64,000 nt of DNA, from contig JADJJT010000002.1 of assembly GCA_016706405.1 (NCBI GenBank), positions 434,001 through 498,000 of the forward strand, in the 5' to 3' direction. Numbering within the stretch: the stretch's first letter is position 1; every line of letters begins with the position of its first letter. The notes below the pieces were generated by a model, which was not told the DNA's origin, searched no databases, and saw nothing but the letters and a program-made list of their open reading frames with translations. Positions 23,465 through 31,958 of the stretch are shown one piece after another. Source of the stretch: Sphingobacteriales bacterium. Lineage in GTDB: Bacteria > Bacteroidota > Bacteroidia > Chitinophagales > UBA2359. Made by a program: the position numbers and the translations under genes.

Positions 23465-25063
23465 TTATTTGTTTGGATTTAAAAAACGTTTTTTAAATTT
23501 TTTAATCGCATCACCGAAAATTGTTTTAAATATACCCGGTTCTTCGAGGTGTTTTTTGCGGTCTTCCTCGGCAAAAAGTGTATTGCCGTATAGCGATGTA
23601 TATTTCTGACGTTCTTTTTCTTTTATTTCTTTTACTTGGCGTTCAACCTCTTGGGCTATAATCGCTTCCACCTCGGAATTTATTATTGTATGGCTATTGC
23701 CTTGTTGGCTTGGATTGTAGCCGGCTTGGTCGGCAGTATTTTGGTTATTGCGCTGCGTTGACGACAAGCTGCTTTTTTGAGCGGCAAATTGGTTTACTAC
23801 GGTTAATATATCGTTTAGTTTTTGTAGTTGTTGGCTGCTGCTGCTTGATAGGGTATCGTTTAGGTGTTCAAGTATTGTTTCGAGGCGGTCAACGTAGCTG
23901 CCAAATCGGGTTATGGCGGTTCCGCCCGAATTTAAATAGTTTCTCGATACTTCGAGTTGGTCTTTAACGCCTTGGGTAAAAGCTTGTTGTTGGTTGTTGG
24001 CCGATGTTATTATTTGCTGTAACCAGTCGCCTACGTGTAGGTTTGACTCTTGCAAGCGTTGTTGAACGGTTTCTAAGGAGGTGTTTTGTTGCGCTAAGGC
24101 CTGTAATAACTGGGTTTGATTGGTTGCGGTAGCATCGGCTTGGGTTTTGTATCCGGATAATAGCTGTTGCACGGCTTGTACGTTTTGCAAAAGTGCTTCG
24201 TGTGCAGTTAAATATCCGGACATACTGGTTTTAAAATCTTGCATAAATTGCGTTAAGCCTTCAAAATCATGTCCTAATTGCAAGGAAGTGTTTTCTAAAC
24301 GTATCGCTACGCCATTTAACAGTTGTGTATTTTGCAAAGTGGCTTGCGTAAGTCGGTCAAGCCGCTCGGTATCGCGCAGGGGTTGAAAAAGTGGGTAAAA
24401 AAGGGTTAAAAAAGCGGTATCGAATTGGGTTAAAAATTGTTGCCTTCGGTAATTGTAAATTAGCAATAAAACACTAAGCAGCAAGGCGCCAAATAGTCCC
24501 CAAAAACTGGTAATAAATGCCGTTTGCATAGGGTTTACTACTGTTCGCAGTTGTTCGGTGGCGGCAGTGTACGAGTTTAGCAAGTCGGGCAAGCTATTAG
24601 TATTTACTGTATTAAGCACAACGCTCATATTGCCTGCTAAAGTGGTGAGGCCGTAAAATGTGCCAAAAAGCCCCAACATTATCATGGTGCTGCGGGCAAA
24701 GCGCAAGTACTGATTGGTAAACAGGGTTTGGTCGTGGGCGTGTATGGAATCTAAAAGGGCGTTGGGGTCGGTGTCGCGTTGGCTGTTGGCAATATTTAAC
24801 AGGGCATTCAGTGTTTTAAGCAATAAGGGGTGCTGGCAGTTGTTTAAAATGGCGGTATGAATATTGGCAGCAGTTATTGCCGGAGGCAATGCCGGTAATT
24901 GCCGTACGTTTGCTTGCGCTTGGTCAAGGTCTATTAAGCCCATGCCATAACGTATAAACCCGCGTATCAATAAAATTAATGCTAATAAAAATACAAAGGT
25001 TATGCTGTAAATAATAAACTGTCCGGCGGGCGAGCTTACAAAATAAATAGTGTTAAGCAGCAT
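23465..25063 (-). CDS. MotA/TolQ/ExbB-like proton-channel protein with long coiled-coil tail
   Basis: I start at ATG 25063 (532 residues); ATG 25105 and TTG 25150 are also in frame. A -7-like TACCCTTG just upstream would make 25105 nearly leaderless. Helices: TM1 about 16-36, TM2 about 124-144 (STMIMLGLFGTFYGLTTLAG) and TM3 about 182-204 (TAFITSFWGLFGALLLSVLL). These match the conserved GLLGTVxGM and TTxxGLxxA motifs of the MotA/TolQ/ExbB channel. About 230 residues of Gln/Leu/Asn-rich heptads follow (LLQNVQAVQQLL, LETVQQRLQESN), then a charged helix (VERQVKEIKEKERQK). No ExbD, TolR, MotB or ZorB partner gene is adjacent, so which system it powers is open. Confidence 0.8.
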   Translation of the reverse strand: MLLNTIYFVSSPAGQFIIYSITFVFLLALILLIRGFIRYGMGLIDLDQAQANVRQLPALPPAITAANIHTAILNNCQHPLLLKTLNALLNIANSQRDTDPNALLDSIHAHDQTLFTNQYLRFARSTMIMLGLFGTFYGLTTLAGNMSVVLNTVNTNSLPDLLNSYTAATEQLRTVVNPMQTAFITSFWGLFGALLLSVLLLIYNYRRQQFLTQFDTAFLTLFYPLFQPLRDTERLDRLTQATLQNTQLLNGVAIRLENTSLQLGHDFEGLTQFMQDFKTSMSGYLTAHEALLQNVQAVQQLLSGYKTQADATATNQTQLLQALAQQNTSLETVQQRLQESNLHVGDWLQQIITSANNQQQAFTQGVKDQLEVSRNYLNSGGTAITRFGSYVDRLETILEHLNDTLSSSSSQQLQKLNDILTVVNQFAAQKSSLSSTQRNNQNTADQAGYNPSQQGNSHTIINSEVEAIIAQEVERQVKEIKEKERQKYTSLYGNTLFAEEDRKKHLEEPGIFKTIFGDAIKKFKKRFLNPNK

Positions 25064-25267
25064 ATTATTATTAGTAAAATGGGCAAACTTGGCGTTGTAC
25101 TGCATCAAATACAAGGGTAAAGGTAATTGTTTTTTTGCAATACCAATCAATAGAACTTACCTCAACAAGGCTGTAGTAGTTTAAATTTATCCGGTTACGA
25201 CAAAATCATAAATTGGTTTATAATTTTTTATTTTTGGCCATAGTGTCAAAAAACTAAAAATAATGGA

Positions 25268-25296
25268 TTTGTTCTCAAAAAATTACAGTAAGTTTG
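25268..25296 (+). promoter_or_regulatory. Promoter of the DUF1761 gene
   Basis: TTTG at 25268-25271 and TAAGTTTG at 25289-25296, spaced 17 bp. The leader to ATG 25368 would be about 65 nt. Confidence 0.5.
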
Positions 25297-25367
25297 TGCG
25301 GCAGTAACTGAATTTATATTCTATCTATCTATATTTTAAATTTATTCAATAAACACAATATTTATTT

Positions 25368-25868
25368 ATGAATTTCAACATTTACGCTCTTATTACAGCC
25401 AGTTTAGTGCCTATGGTGCTTGGTTTTATTTATTACCATCCTAAAATGATGGGCACGGTTTGGCAAAAAGCCACCGGACTAAGCGACGAAGACTTAAAAA
25501 AAGGCAATATGTTGGCCATTTTTGGTATATCGTTGCTAATGAGTTTTTTATTGGCAGTACAAATGTATCCACTAACTGTACATCAAATGCACTTTTACAG
25601 CGCACTAATGAACCACGAAAACGAGATGAAAACCACCGGAACAGCTGTTTACAATTTGACCGAACAGTTTAAACCTTATTTAAACGAGTTTAGAACATTT
25701 AAACACGGCGCACTTCATGGCTTTCTTGCCGGGGTATTTTTTGTTTTACCCATAATGGCTACCAACGGTATGTTCGAGCGAAAATCGTGGCGGTATATTT
25801 TGGTGAATTGGCTGTACTGGACAATTTGTATTACCATAATGGGCGCTATTATTTGTGGCTGGCAATAG
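25368..25868 (+). CDS. DUF1761 family membrane protein
   Basis: A 166-residue inner-membrane protein with four hydrophobic helices. The first begins with ALITASLVPMVLGFIYYHPK, then MMGTVWQKATGLSDEDLKKG, the DUF1761 signature (short loop with a Trp and a conserved acidic stretch). KHGALHGFLAGVFFVLPIMA and the third/fourth helices complete the fold. The function of the family is unknown. It stands alone, with a promoter upstream and a terminator downstream. Confidence 0.85.
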   Translation: MNFNIYALITASLVPMVLGFIYYHPKMMGTVWQKATGLSDEDLKKGNMLAIFGISLLMSFLLAVQMYPLTVHQMHFYSALMNHENEMKTTGTAVYNLTEQFKPYLNEFRTFKHGALHGFLAGVFFVLPIMATNGMFERKSWRYILVNWLYWTICITIMGAIICGWQ

Positions 25869-25944
25869 GCTTCTCCCCTAAAATTTGCAACCCAATATTA
25901 ACTTATTAGGCAATTTAAAGTTGATGCCTGTTAGTGTATAATTA

Positions 25945-26009
25945 ATTATCCGGATGATAAAGCCCGTTGTTTAGTTTTTTCATGGGCTTTGTTTCCGGAT
26001 AATATTTTT
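25945..26009. terminator. Two-part hairpin terminator including TCCGGA arms
   Basis: ATTATCCGGA (25945-25954) pairs with TCCGGATAAT (25994-26003), and just inside AAAGCCC pairs with GGGCTTT. A T-run follows. It separates the DUF1761 gene from the convergent muramidase gene. Like the hairpin at 21062 it uses TCCGGA in both arms. Confidence 0.7.
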
Positions 26010-26084
26010 TTAAGCTCTCTCAAAGTTGCATTAAAAATACACACAATACAAACAGAAAGCAATTAGTAATTATCTTATCTGATT

Positions 26085-27401
26085 TTAATCTTCATCTACA
26101 TCGCTATAGATTAAATATTGTTGCCGTTTCATTTTAAAAAGGTCTAAGTCGGGTTGCCAACTTGCCCTTATTTCTGTTTCGCTTATCCCTTTAATAATTT
26201 GCTGCCGCAAGCGGGTGTTGCCCCATAGCTTGTCAATAAAATTATTGGTCAAAAAAAACTTTTCTTTTTGTGGATGGGCGTGATAAAACTGTATTAGCCA
26301 TTGTAAATTAATACGCTTGGCACTTTGTAAGATTTCTAAATCTATATTCGACAGGTCAAGACCATTACAGGTACTATTCTGGTAAAGCGGGTTTTGCGCG
26401 CCGGGCTTGCTGGTGGGGGTAAATTGGTAGCTAAAATCAGACAAATTTGGTGCGCCAATTACCTGAAATTGTTTATCTGTTCCACGTCCAACACTTATAA
26501 TTGTACCTTCAAACAAGCATAACGAGGGGTATAAATATATAGACCTGATATTGGGTAAGTTTGGCGAAGGCTTTATAGGAGGTTCGTAAAAAAAACTGTG
26601 GTCGTATCCCTCGCAAGGTACAATGGCTAATTTGCATTTTAAGTTATTGCCCAACCAACCCTCTTCGTTAATCATCAAGGCAAACTCGCCAATTGTCATA
26701 CCATGCACAATGGGTATAGGGTGCATACCAACAAACGAACGCAATTCGGGTTGTAACACTGGGCCATCAACGTAAAAACCGTTAGGATTGGGTCTGTCTA
26801 AGATACAACAAATTTTATCGTTTTCGGCACATGCTTGCATAACATAATGCATCGTTGAAATATAGGTGTAAAACCGCGCTCCAACGTCCTGAATATCAAA
26901 CAGCACTAAATCAATATCGGCTAACTGTTCGGGGCTTGGCTTTTTATTGTCGCCGTACAACGATACTATGGGCAACAGTGTTTTAATATCTACGCCCGAA
27001 CTTATATGCGCGCCGGCATCTGCTTCGCCCCTGAAACCGTGTTCGGGTGCAAAAATTTTTACCACTTTTATTTTATGCCGCAGCAATAAATCTACAAGGT
27101 GCTCTTTGCCGGCCATTGAGGTTTGGTTTACAACTACTGCTATGCGCATATCTTGCAGCAACGGAATATAATGGGCAGTGCGTTCGGCACCAACTTTAAG
27201 TGAAGCACCATCTTTGTTGGCTTTTAAGCGTTGTTCAAGCGGTAAAGGGTTTTCAATAATTGACGGCACGGGTTTTGCCATGTCTTGTCGTACCGCTGTT
27301 TTACTTTCTCTTGGCTTATCAGGGGCATTTTTTTGCCCGCATATATTTAGGCCAAGCACAAACATTAGTACAATAGTGGTCGTTTTTAAAAAGACTGGCA
27401 T
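26085..27401 (-). CDS. Exo-beta-N-acetylmuramidase NamZ-like protein (DUF1343)
   Basis: The 438-residue exported protein has an N-terminal hydrophobic segment (residues 7-20), followed by Cys21 in LNICGQ; the residue before Cys is Ile, so lipidation is doubtful. The DUF1343/NamZ core includes MRIAVVVNQTSMAGKEHLVD, KIFAPEHGFRGEADAGAHIS, LLPIVSLYGDNKKPSPEQL, LVLFDIQDVGARFYTYISTM and GRGTDKQFQVIGAP. NamZ enzymes release terminal N-acetylmuramic acid from peptidoglycan fragments, so a role in wall turnover is likely. A -7 element TAGCTTTG lies at 27449-27456 on the minus strand. No other MurNAc-catabolic gene is adjacent. Confidence 0.9.
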   Translation of the reverse strand: MPVFLKTTTIVLMFVLGLNICGQKNAPDKPRESKTAVRQDMAKPVPSIIENPLPLEQRLKANKDGASLKVGAERTAHYIPLLQDMRIAVVVNQTSMAGKEHLVDLLLRHKIKVVKIFAPEHGFRGEADAGAHISSGVDIKTLLPIVSLYGDNKKPSPEQLADIDLVLFDIQDVGARFYTYISTMHYVMQACAENDKICCILDRPNPNGFYVDGPVLQPELRSFVGMHPIPIVHGMTIGEFALMINEEGWLGNNLKCKLAIVPCEGYDHSFFYEPPIKPSPNLPNIRSIYLYPSLCLFEGTIISVGRGTDKQFQVIGAPNLSDFSYQFTPTSKPGAQNPLYQNSTCNGLDLSNIDLEILQSAKRINLQWLIQFYHAHPQKEKFFLTNNFIDKLWGNTRLRQQIIKGISETEIRASWQPDLDLFKMKRQQYLIYSDVDED

Positions 27402-27785
27402 GGTTTTAACTAACTGATGATAGGAAAAGAGAGGTAAGAAATATACTGCAAAGCTATTGATTTAACCTAAATAACTACGGGTTAATAGCATAGTATAAGA
27501 CGAGAAACAAGGTAGTTGGTTTTCAAAATACATCTGTTTTTCCTTAAAAAGACCAAATAAAATTTTATTCTTGCAACTTAACTAAACTAAAATTACTAAG
27601 GCAATTCAAGTAGCAAGAGGTGTAGCGATTAAAAATTGAGTGAGGTGTTTAAAACGGCAATTTCCGGAATAATTTCCGGATAAAAAAACTACCCCCACTA
27701 TTTGTACCTTGGTAGTAAATATGCTGTATGGCAATCTAAATTTTAATCTAAATCCGGATGTAAAATACCGCCTTTGTTTTGAGTT
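27402..27785. other. Intergenic region, no gene seen
   Basis: It contains the -7 element for the muramidase gene (27449-27456, minus strand) and three TCCGGA palindromes (near 27662, 27675 and 27751), two of them only 13 bp apart. No ORF with coding character and no clear terminator. Confidence 0.5.
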
Positions 27786-28493
27786 TTACAAATTATCAGT
27801 GCCGGTGCTTGTAACCGATGCAGTTGTTGAGTTATTATTGTTGTTGTTATTAGCGGTTGGTTTTGCCTCGAGGCCGTGTAATAAAATTTTGCGCTGAAAC
27901 AAAATAATAGCAAACACGCCTGTTGAAATGGCGGTGTCGGCAATATTAAAAACAGGCTGAAAAAACTCAATACTGCTAAACGTTCCACCCCATACAGGTA
28001 TCCAAGTTGGCAAAGTGCCCTGCCAGTTTATTAGCGGAAAATATAACATATCTACTACACGTCCGTGCAGCAGCGTGCCATAACCACCTTGTGGTGGCAA
28101 AAAACTGGCAATTTGATGGTAGCTATGGTTAAAAATTACGCCATAAAAAATACTGTCGATAATATTACCCAGCGCACCGGCTAAAATTAAGGCCATACAA
28201 ATTACTAATCCGCGTGTGGTTTCGGGTTTGCGGCAAAGTTGCACTATAAAATAACCCAAACCAGCTACAGCAATCATTCTAAACAAGGTAAGTGCTAATT
28301 TGCCATATTCGCCTCCAAAGCTAAGGCCAAAGGCCATACCTTCGTTTTCAACAAAATGAATTCTAAACCAATCAAAAACTACTATTTCGTCTCCAATAGA
28401 CATGGTAGTTTTAATGTAAAACTTCGATATTTGGTCAATCAATAATACACCAATAATAATAATTAGTGCTAAGGTTGCTTTACTAAATCGCAC
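27786..28493 (-). CDS. lspA: Lipoprotein signal peptidase II
   Basis: An inner-membrane aspartyl protease that removes signal peptides from prolipoproteins. It starts at GTG 28493; an in-frame stop lies just upstream, so no ATG is possible nearer than residue 31. The 235 residues have four transmembrane helices and the two catalytic aspartates, D148 in GRVVDMLYF and D186 in NIADTAIST. IDQISKFYIK and ENEGMAFGL are also conserved. The C-terminus carries a family-atypical low-complexity tail with seven Asn in a row, encoded by an (AAC/AAT) run near 27832-27855. It supports lipoprotein export used by several genes in this window. Confidence 0.95.
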   Translation of the reverse strand: MRFSKATLALIIIIGVLLIDQISKFYIKTTMSIGDEIVVFDWFRIHFVENEGMAFGLSFGGEYGKLALTLFRMIAVAGLGYFIVQLCRKPETTRGLVICMALILAGALGNIIDSIFYGVIFNHSYHQIASFLPPQGGYGTLLHGRVVDMLYFPLINWQGTLPTWIPVWGGTFSSIEFFQPVFNIADTAISTGVFAIILFQRKILLHGLEAKPTANNNNNNNSTTASVTSTGTDNL

Positions 28494-28577
28494 TGGGTGG
28501 GGTTAGGTTTTATCAAAAATAAATTTGCCTATGGCAACAAGCCACAAAATACAACAAATAGTACATTATTGGCTATA

Positions 28578-28667
28578 TCAGGCATCGCTTTTGTTTTTGG
28601 TGGTATTTGTTTGACGAGCTAAATGTAGTATTGCTAATAGCAACGAAACGAGCATAATTTTTATCAT
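28578..28667 (-). CDS. Possible small membrane peptide (29 residues)
   Basis: ATG 28667 opens a short frame, MIKIMLVSLLLAILHLARQT, then a polar tail NTTKNKSDA and stop. The single hydrophobic helix followed by a charged tail resembles the small one-helix proteins found next to envelope genes in many Bacteroidota, but so short a frame can arise by chance. It lies 84 bp upstream of lspA on the same strand. Confidence 0.35.
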   Translation of the reverse strand: MIKIMLVSLLLAILHLARQTNTTKNKSDA

Positions 28668-29020
28668 AACGCTACAAGTGGTTTAATTGTTTAACCAAAG
28701 ACAACTTTATAAAACTTAAAGTAAAGATGGTTCAATAGTCGCTATTATTTGTATTAGTTAGATAGAATATGATGTTCAAAAACCAAGCCAACCGGAAGCT
28801 AAAATAAATTTATTTGTACTTTACGTTCAAATATTAAGGGCTAATAACTTCTAAACAATATATTTTAGTATCTAAATAGTGTCAAAAATGTTTAAATCTA
28901 TAAAATAAACTTTGTTTTTGTGTGCTTAAGACAAATACCACCTTGTTTTGGTTGTGTTTTAAGGTTAAAAATCCCCTATTTTGATAAAATTTAACAACCG
29001 AAAGCAAAAAAGAAAAAAAT

Positions 29021-29064
29021 GAGCATAAAAATTAATACCATTTCCGGTAATAAAATTTATGCTC
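29021..29064 (-). terminator. Terminator of the copper-monooxygenase-like gene
   Basis: GAGCATAAA (29021-29029) pairs with TTTATGCTC (to about 29064), with inner GGTA/TACC pairing. On the minus strand it is followed by a long T-rich run, about 100 bp past the stop at 29166. Confidence 0.7.
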
Positions 29065-29165
29065 TTGAAAAATATAATTCACTAAGTGAACCAAAGTTTG
29101 GATTAGCTGTCAATCAAAATCCAAGGTATGATAAGCAAAATTAGCTCAATTAATCAACTAATTAA

Positions 29166-30911
29166 TTAATAAACAATGAACTTTTGGTTTACAGCTTGTC
29201 CTTGTTCGTTAGCAGCGCGGCACCAGTAAACACCTTTCCCTAAATTATGGGTTGGCAATGTAATTTGTTGCTGGGTATTGCCACCTAACAGCGAAATACT
29301 TGTTTCCCAAATTTGCCGGCCATTTACATCAAATACTTGCAAGTTGGCTCTACCAGCTTGTTTGGCGCTAAGGTTAAGGGTTGTTTGTGCTGTGGCTGCC
29401 GAGTTTAAAACCTGTAAATTTAAATTAGTATTTGCGCTATCCGAGGTAAAATTTTGCTCGTTTATGCCCACTTCGGCACAATCCGAATTTTCAGTCATTT
29501 CAATGCCATCGGTCGAAAGGGTATAAAAAATAGCGGTAATCATCATTTCATCGTTCGATGTTGGCCCCCAAAACACAGGCTTATTGCTGTTATTAAGGTA
29601 TTTTGCCCGGTGAATAATACCATTTTTTATATTTAACGGTAAAAATGGAGCAAAACTTCTGGTTGGCGGATGCTGGTAATCATAACCAATCTCCTCACAA
29701 GTTGGTACGCCATTATATTTAGTGGCATCAAAAATATGTTCATTTTTAGTGCCGTCAGCATTTCGTAACCATACATCAAAGTCGGTAGCTAATTTATGTG
29801 TGTGCGAACTCATCCGCCAAATATGTATAGTTGCATTTTGATTGAGGTTAAAAAAGGTTTCAATTTCTTCTTCTTGGCCGGTATTAGGTAGGTACAAGGT
29901 AATATTCGGTATTAGGGCACTAAACATCTCTTGTTTGGCGGTGCCTTTGGGCTGGGTATAAACATTAATATACATATCGTTGGCCACAATTGCCGTTTGC
30001 GAGTAATTAATTACATGGGCATTAAGGTCTAATTGGCTATTTTTAGCCCACTTATAAGCAGTTCCTTCCGGAAGCAATAAATTGTTCGAAAACTGCCATC
30101 CGGCAACATATTCAGACTGCGTGTCCATGTCGTTATTTCGCAAGCCGTAAGGTACATCTTTTGCATCTTCGGTAAATCGGTACATTATAAAATGGTGGCT
30201 GCTTCCAATGGCTGCTTCTATCCGGTTAATTTCAATATCAGTTGGCAGTTTGGTATCGTACTTAAGGCGGTATTCGGCGTTAGGTTGGTCGGCATCTTCC
30301 CAAGGCGGTAAAAAGAAAGGACCGTAGTGTATTTGAAAACCTTCTCCGGGTGCAGGTGGTTCCGGAATTTCGCTGGCATCGATACCCCAAATACCATTTC
30401 CCGAGTAAAAAGATTCAATCATGCTGTGGTCAATTACATAACCCGTTGCAGGGGCATCAAATAAAATCCACTGCCGGATAAGTTCTTTATCTGTGTCTTT
30501 TAATTTAATATTGGCATGTATATTGTCCACATCTTCGCTTGGCTCAACTACCACATCGGCAGCCAAACCATTGTTTACCAACCTGAATAATAAACTTCGG
30601 TAGGGGTCGCCGCTATAAACCAATAAATTATTTTTGGCTTTTGCCGTTGTATTTTTTACAGGCTTCATGTATAAATTGGCGCGCACATTGGCCATAGCAT
30701 TGCTGCCTTCGCCAACCAAGTCTAAATTTGCCTGCATATTGCCAGGCGCATGGCAACTGCCACATTGCGCAACAAATACATTTTTATAAATAGCCTCGAA
30801 AGTGCTGTTTGCCTTTGCAGTGTTTAATAGCAGGGTACTGCTTGCAGTTATTAAGATTAGGCCAATAAAAAAACGGCCCAAAAAATAGCGATAAAGTAAG
30901 GAAAAATACAT
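29166..30911 (-). CDS. PHM/DBH-like copper monooxygenase protein with N-terminal CxxCH motif and T9SS domain
   Basis: A 581-residue exported protein (signal about 1-34). Residues 50-54 are CGSCH in FVAQCGSCHAPGNM, a c-type haem attachment site or cytochrome remnant. The middle matches the two copper sites of the peptidylglycine/dopamine monooxygenase fold: H239-H240 (SSHHFIMYRF) and H299 (LNAHVINY) for the first, H370-x-H372 (SSHTHKLATDFD) and M456 (NDEMMITAIFY) for the second. So all six expected ligands have candidates. The last 80 residues are a T9SS type A sorting domain (LQVFDVNGRQIWETSI... KGVYWCRA... QKFIVY). The substrate is unknown. TAACTTTG at 30955-30962 (minus) is a -7 element. 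Confidence 0.8.
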   Translation of the reverse strand: MYFSLLYRYFLGRFFIGLILITASSTLLLNTAKANSTFEAIYKNVFVAQCGSCHAPGNMQANLDLVGEGSNAMANVRANLYMKPVKNTTAKAKNNLLVYSGDPYRSLLFRLVNNGLAADVVVEPSEDVDNIHANIKLKDTDKELIRQWILFDAPATGYVIDHSMIESFYSGNGIWGIDASEIPEPPAPGEGFQIHYGPFFLPPWEDADQPNAEYRLKYDTKLPTDIEINRIEAAIGSSHHFIMYRFTEDAKDVPYGLRNNDMDTQSEYVAGWQFSNNLLLPEGTAYKWAKNSQLDLNAHVINYSQTAIVANDMYINVYTQPKGTAKQEMFSALIPNITLYLPNTGQEEEIETFFNLNQNATIHIWRMSSHTHKLATDFDVWLRNADGTKNEHIFDATKYNGVPTCEEIGYDYQHPPTRSFAPFLPLNIKNGIIHRAKYLNNSNKPVFWGPTSNDEMMITAIFYTLSTDGIEMTENSDCAEVGINEQNFTSDSANTNLNLQVLNSAATAQTTLNLSAKQAGRANLQVFDVNGRQIWETSISLLGGNTQQQITLPTHNLGKGVYWCRAANEQGQAVNQKFIVY

Positions 30912-31163
30912 GTTAAATGATAATATCTTGTTTTTAGTTTGTTTGTTGTAAATACAAAGTTACAAGGTATTGACAATTTTGCTCCTATTTTTATTCCGGA
31001 TATCTGATATTTAGGGTTAAAAGAATAATATTTTTAGAAACGCTCGCTCTAAATTAAATAAGTAACCGGAAGCTAAATAGACTGTCAAAACAAAAAAGTC
31101 ATAAAAAATCCGGATAAAAGCCGTACTTTTCACCATTCAAATTATTAATTTAATATTTTAAAA

Positions 31164-31958
31164 ATGCGTTTTAGTGGTAAGGCACGTATCGTTGCCGCTT
31201 TAATAATGGCAGCAGTAGCCATCCTATCATATTACAGCAAAAGCTCAGTAAATCCCATTACCGGCGAGGTGCAACGTGTAAGCATTACACCCGAACAAGA
31301 AATGGCAATGGGCTTACAAAGTGCGCCCGAAATGGCCCAGCAGTTTGGCGGCTTATACCCCGACCAGGCTGCCCAAAACTACGTAAAACAAGTGGGACAA
31401 AAATTAGTGCAAAGTACCGATGCTGCCCGCTCGCCATACAAATTCGATTTTCATTTATTGGCCGACGACCAAACAGTTAACGCCTTTGCTTTACCCGGAG
31501 GACAAATATTTATTACCGTAGCCTTACTAAGCCGCCTTACCAGCGAAGATGAATTGGCCGGCGTTTTAGGCCACGAAATTGGCCACGTTATTGGCCGCCA
31601 CTCAGCCGAACACATGGCACAAAGCGAGTTAATGCAAGGCTTAGTACAAGCCACACAAGTAGCCACCTACGACCCTAACAACCCAATGGGTTCGGCACAA
31701 ATTGCCCAATATGTAGGCCAAATGATTAATATGAAATATGGCCGCGAAGATGAATTAGAATCGGATAAATTTGGCGTAAAATACATGTACCAAGCAAGCT
31801 ATAACCCCGAAGCACTAATTAAGGTAATGGAAATATTAAAACAAGCATCGGGCGGCGGCCAGCGCGACGAGTTTATGAGCTCGCACCCAAGTCCCGACAA
31901 CCGCATGGAGCAAATACGCCACCATATTGAAGCAATAAAAAACGGCACGTTTAAGTAA
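31164..31958 (+). CDS. M48 family metalloprotease (LoiP/BepA-like)
   Basis: A 264-residue envelope zinc protease. The N-terminus (IVAALIMAAVAILSYYSK) is a signal or anchor. The gluzincin motif HEIGH is at 137-141 within GVLGHEIGHVIGRHSAEH, and the third ligand Glu comes in REDELESDKFGVKYMYQASY. VNAFALPGGQIFITVALLSR upstream is typical. LoiP/YggG relatives degrade misfolded outer-membrane proteins, so quality control of the envelope is likely. Its 3' end overlaps the thiolase gene by 8 bp tail to tail. Confidence 0.92.
   Translation: MRFSGKARIVAALIMAAVAILSYYSKSSVNPITGEVQRVSITPEQEMAMGLQSAPEMAQQFGGLYPDQAAQNYVKQVGQKLVQSTDAARSPYKFDFHLLADDQTVNAFALPGGQIFITVALLSRLTSEDELAGVLGHEIGHVIGRHSAEHMAQSELMQGLVQATQVATYDPNNPMGSAQIAQYVGQMINMKYGREDELESDKFGVKYMYQASYNPEALIKVMEILKQASGGGQRDEFMSSHPSPDNRMEQIRHHIEAIKNGTFK

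Larger units (their letters stand above)
28494..29165. other. Intergenic region of 672 bp
   Basis: It is AT-rich with no standard gene. It holds a possible 29-codon hydrophobic ORF (28578-28667, minus) and the terminator of the copper-enzyme gene (29021-29064). The rest shows no ORF or structure I can name. Confidence 0.5.

Noticed and set aside
23465..25063. Zorya defence (ZorA-like) gene
   Set aside because: The channel plus coiled-coil layout is similar, but no ZorB and no ZorC/D or ZorE gene lies nearby.
29019..29144. 41-codon plus-strand ORF
   Set aside because: It lies on the terminator hairpin of the minus-strand copper-enzyme gene and has no coding signature.
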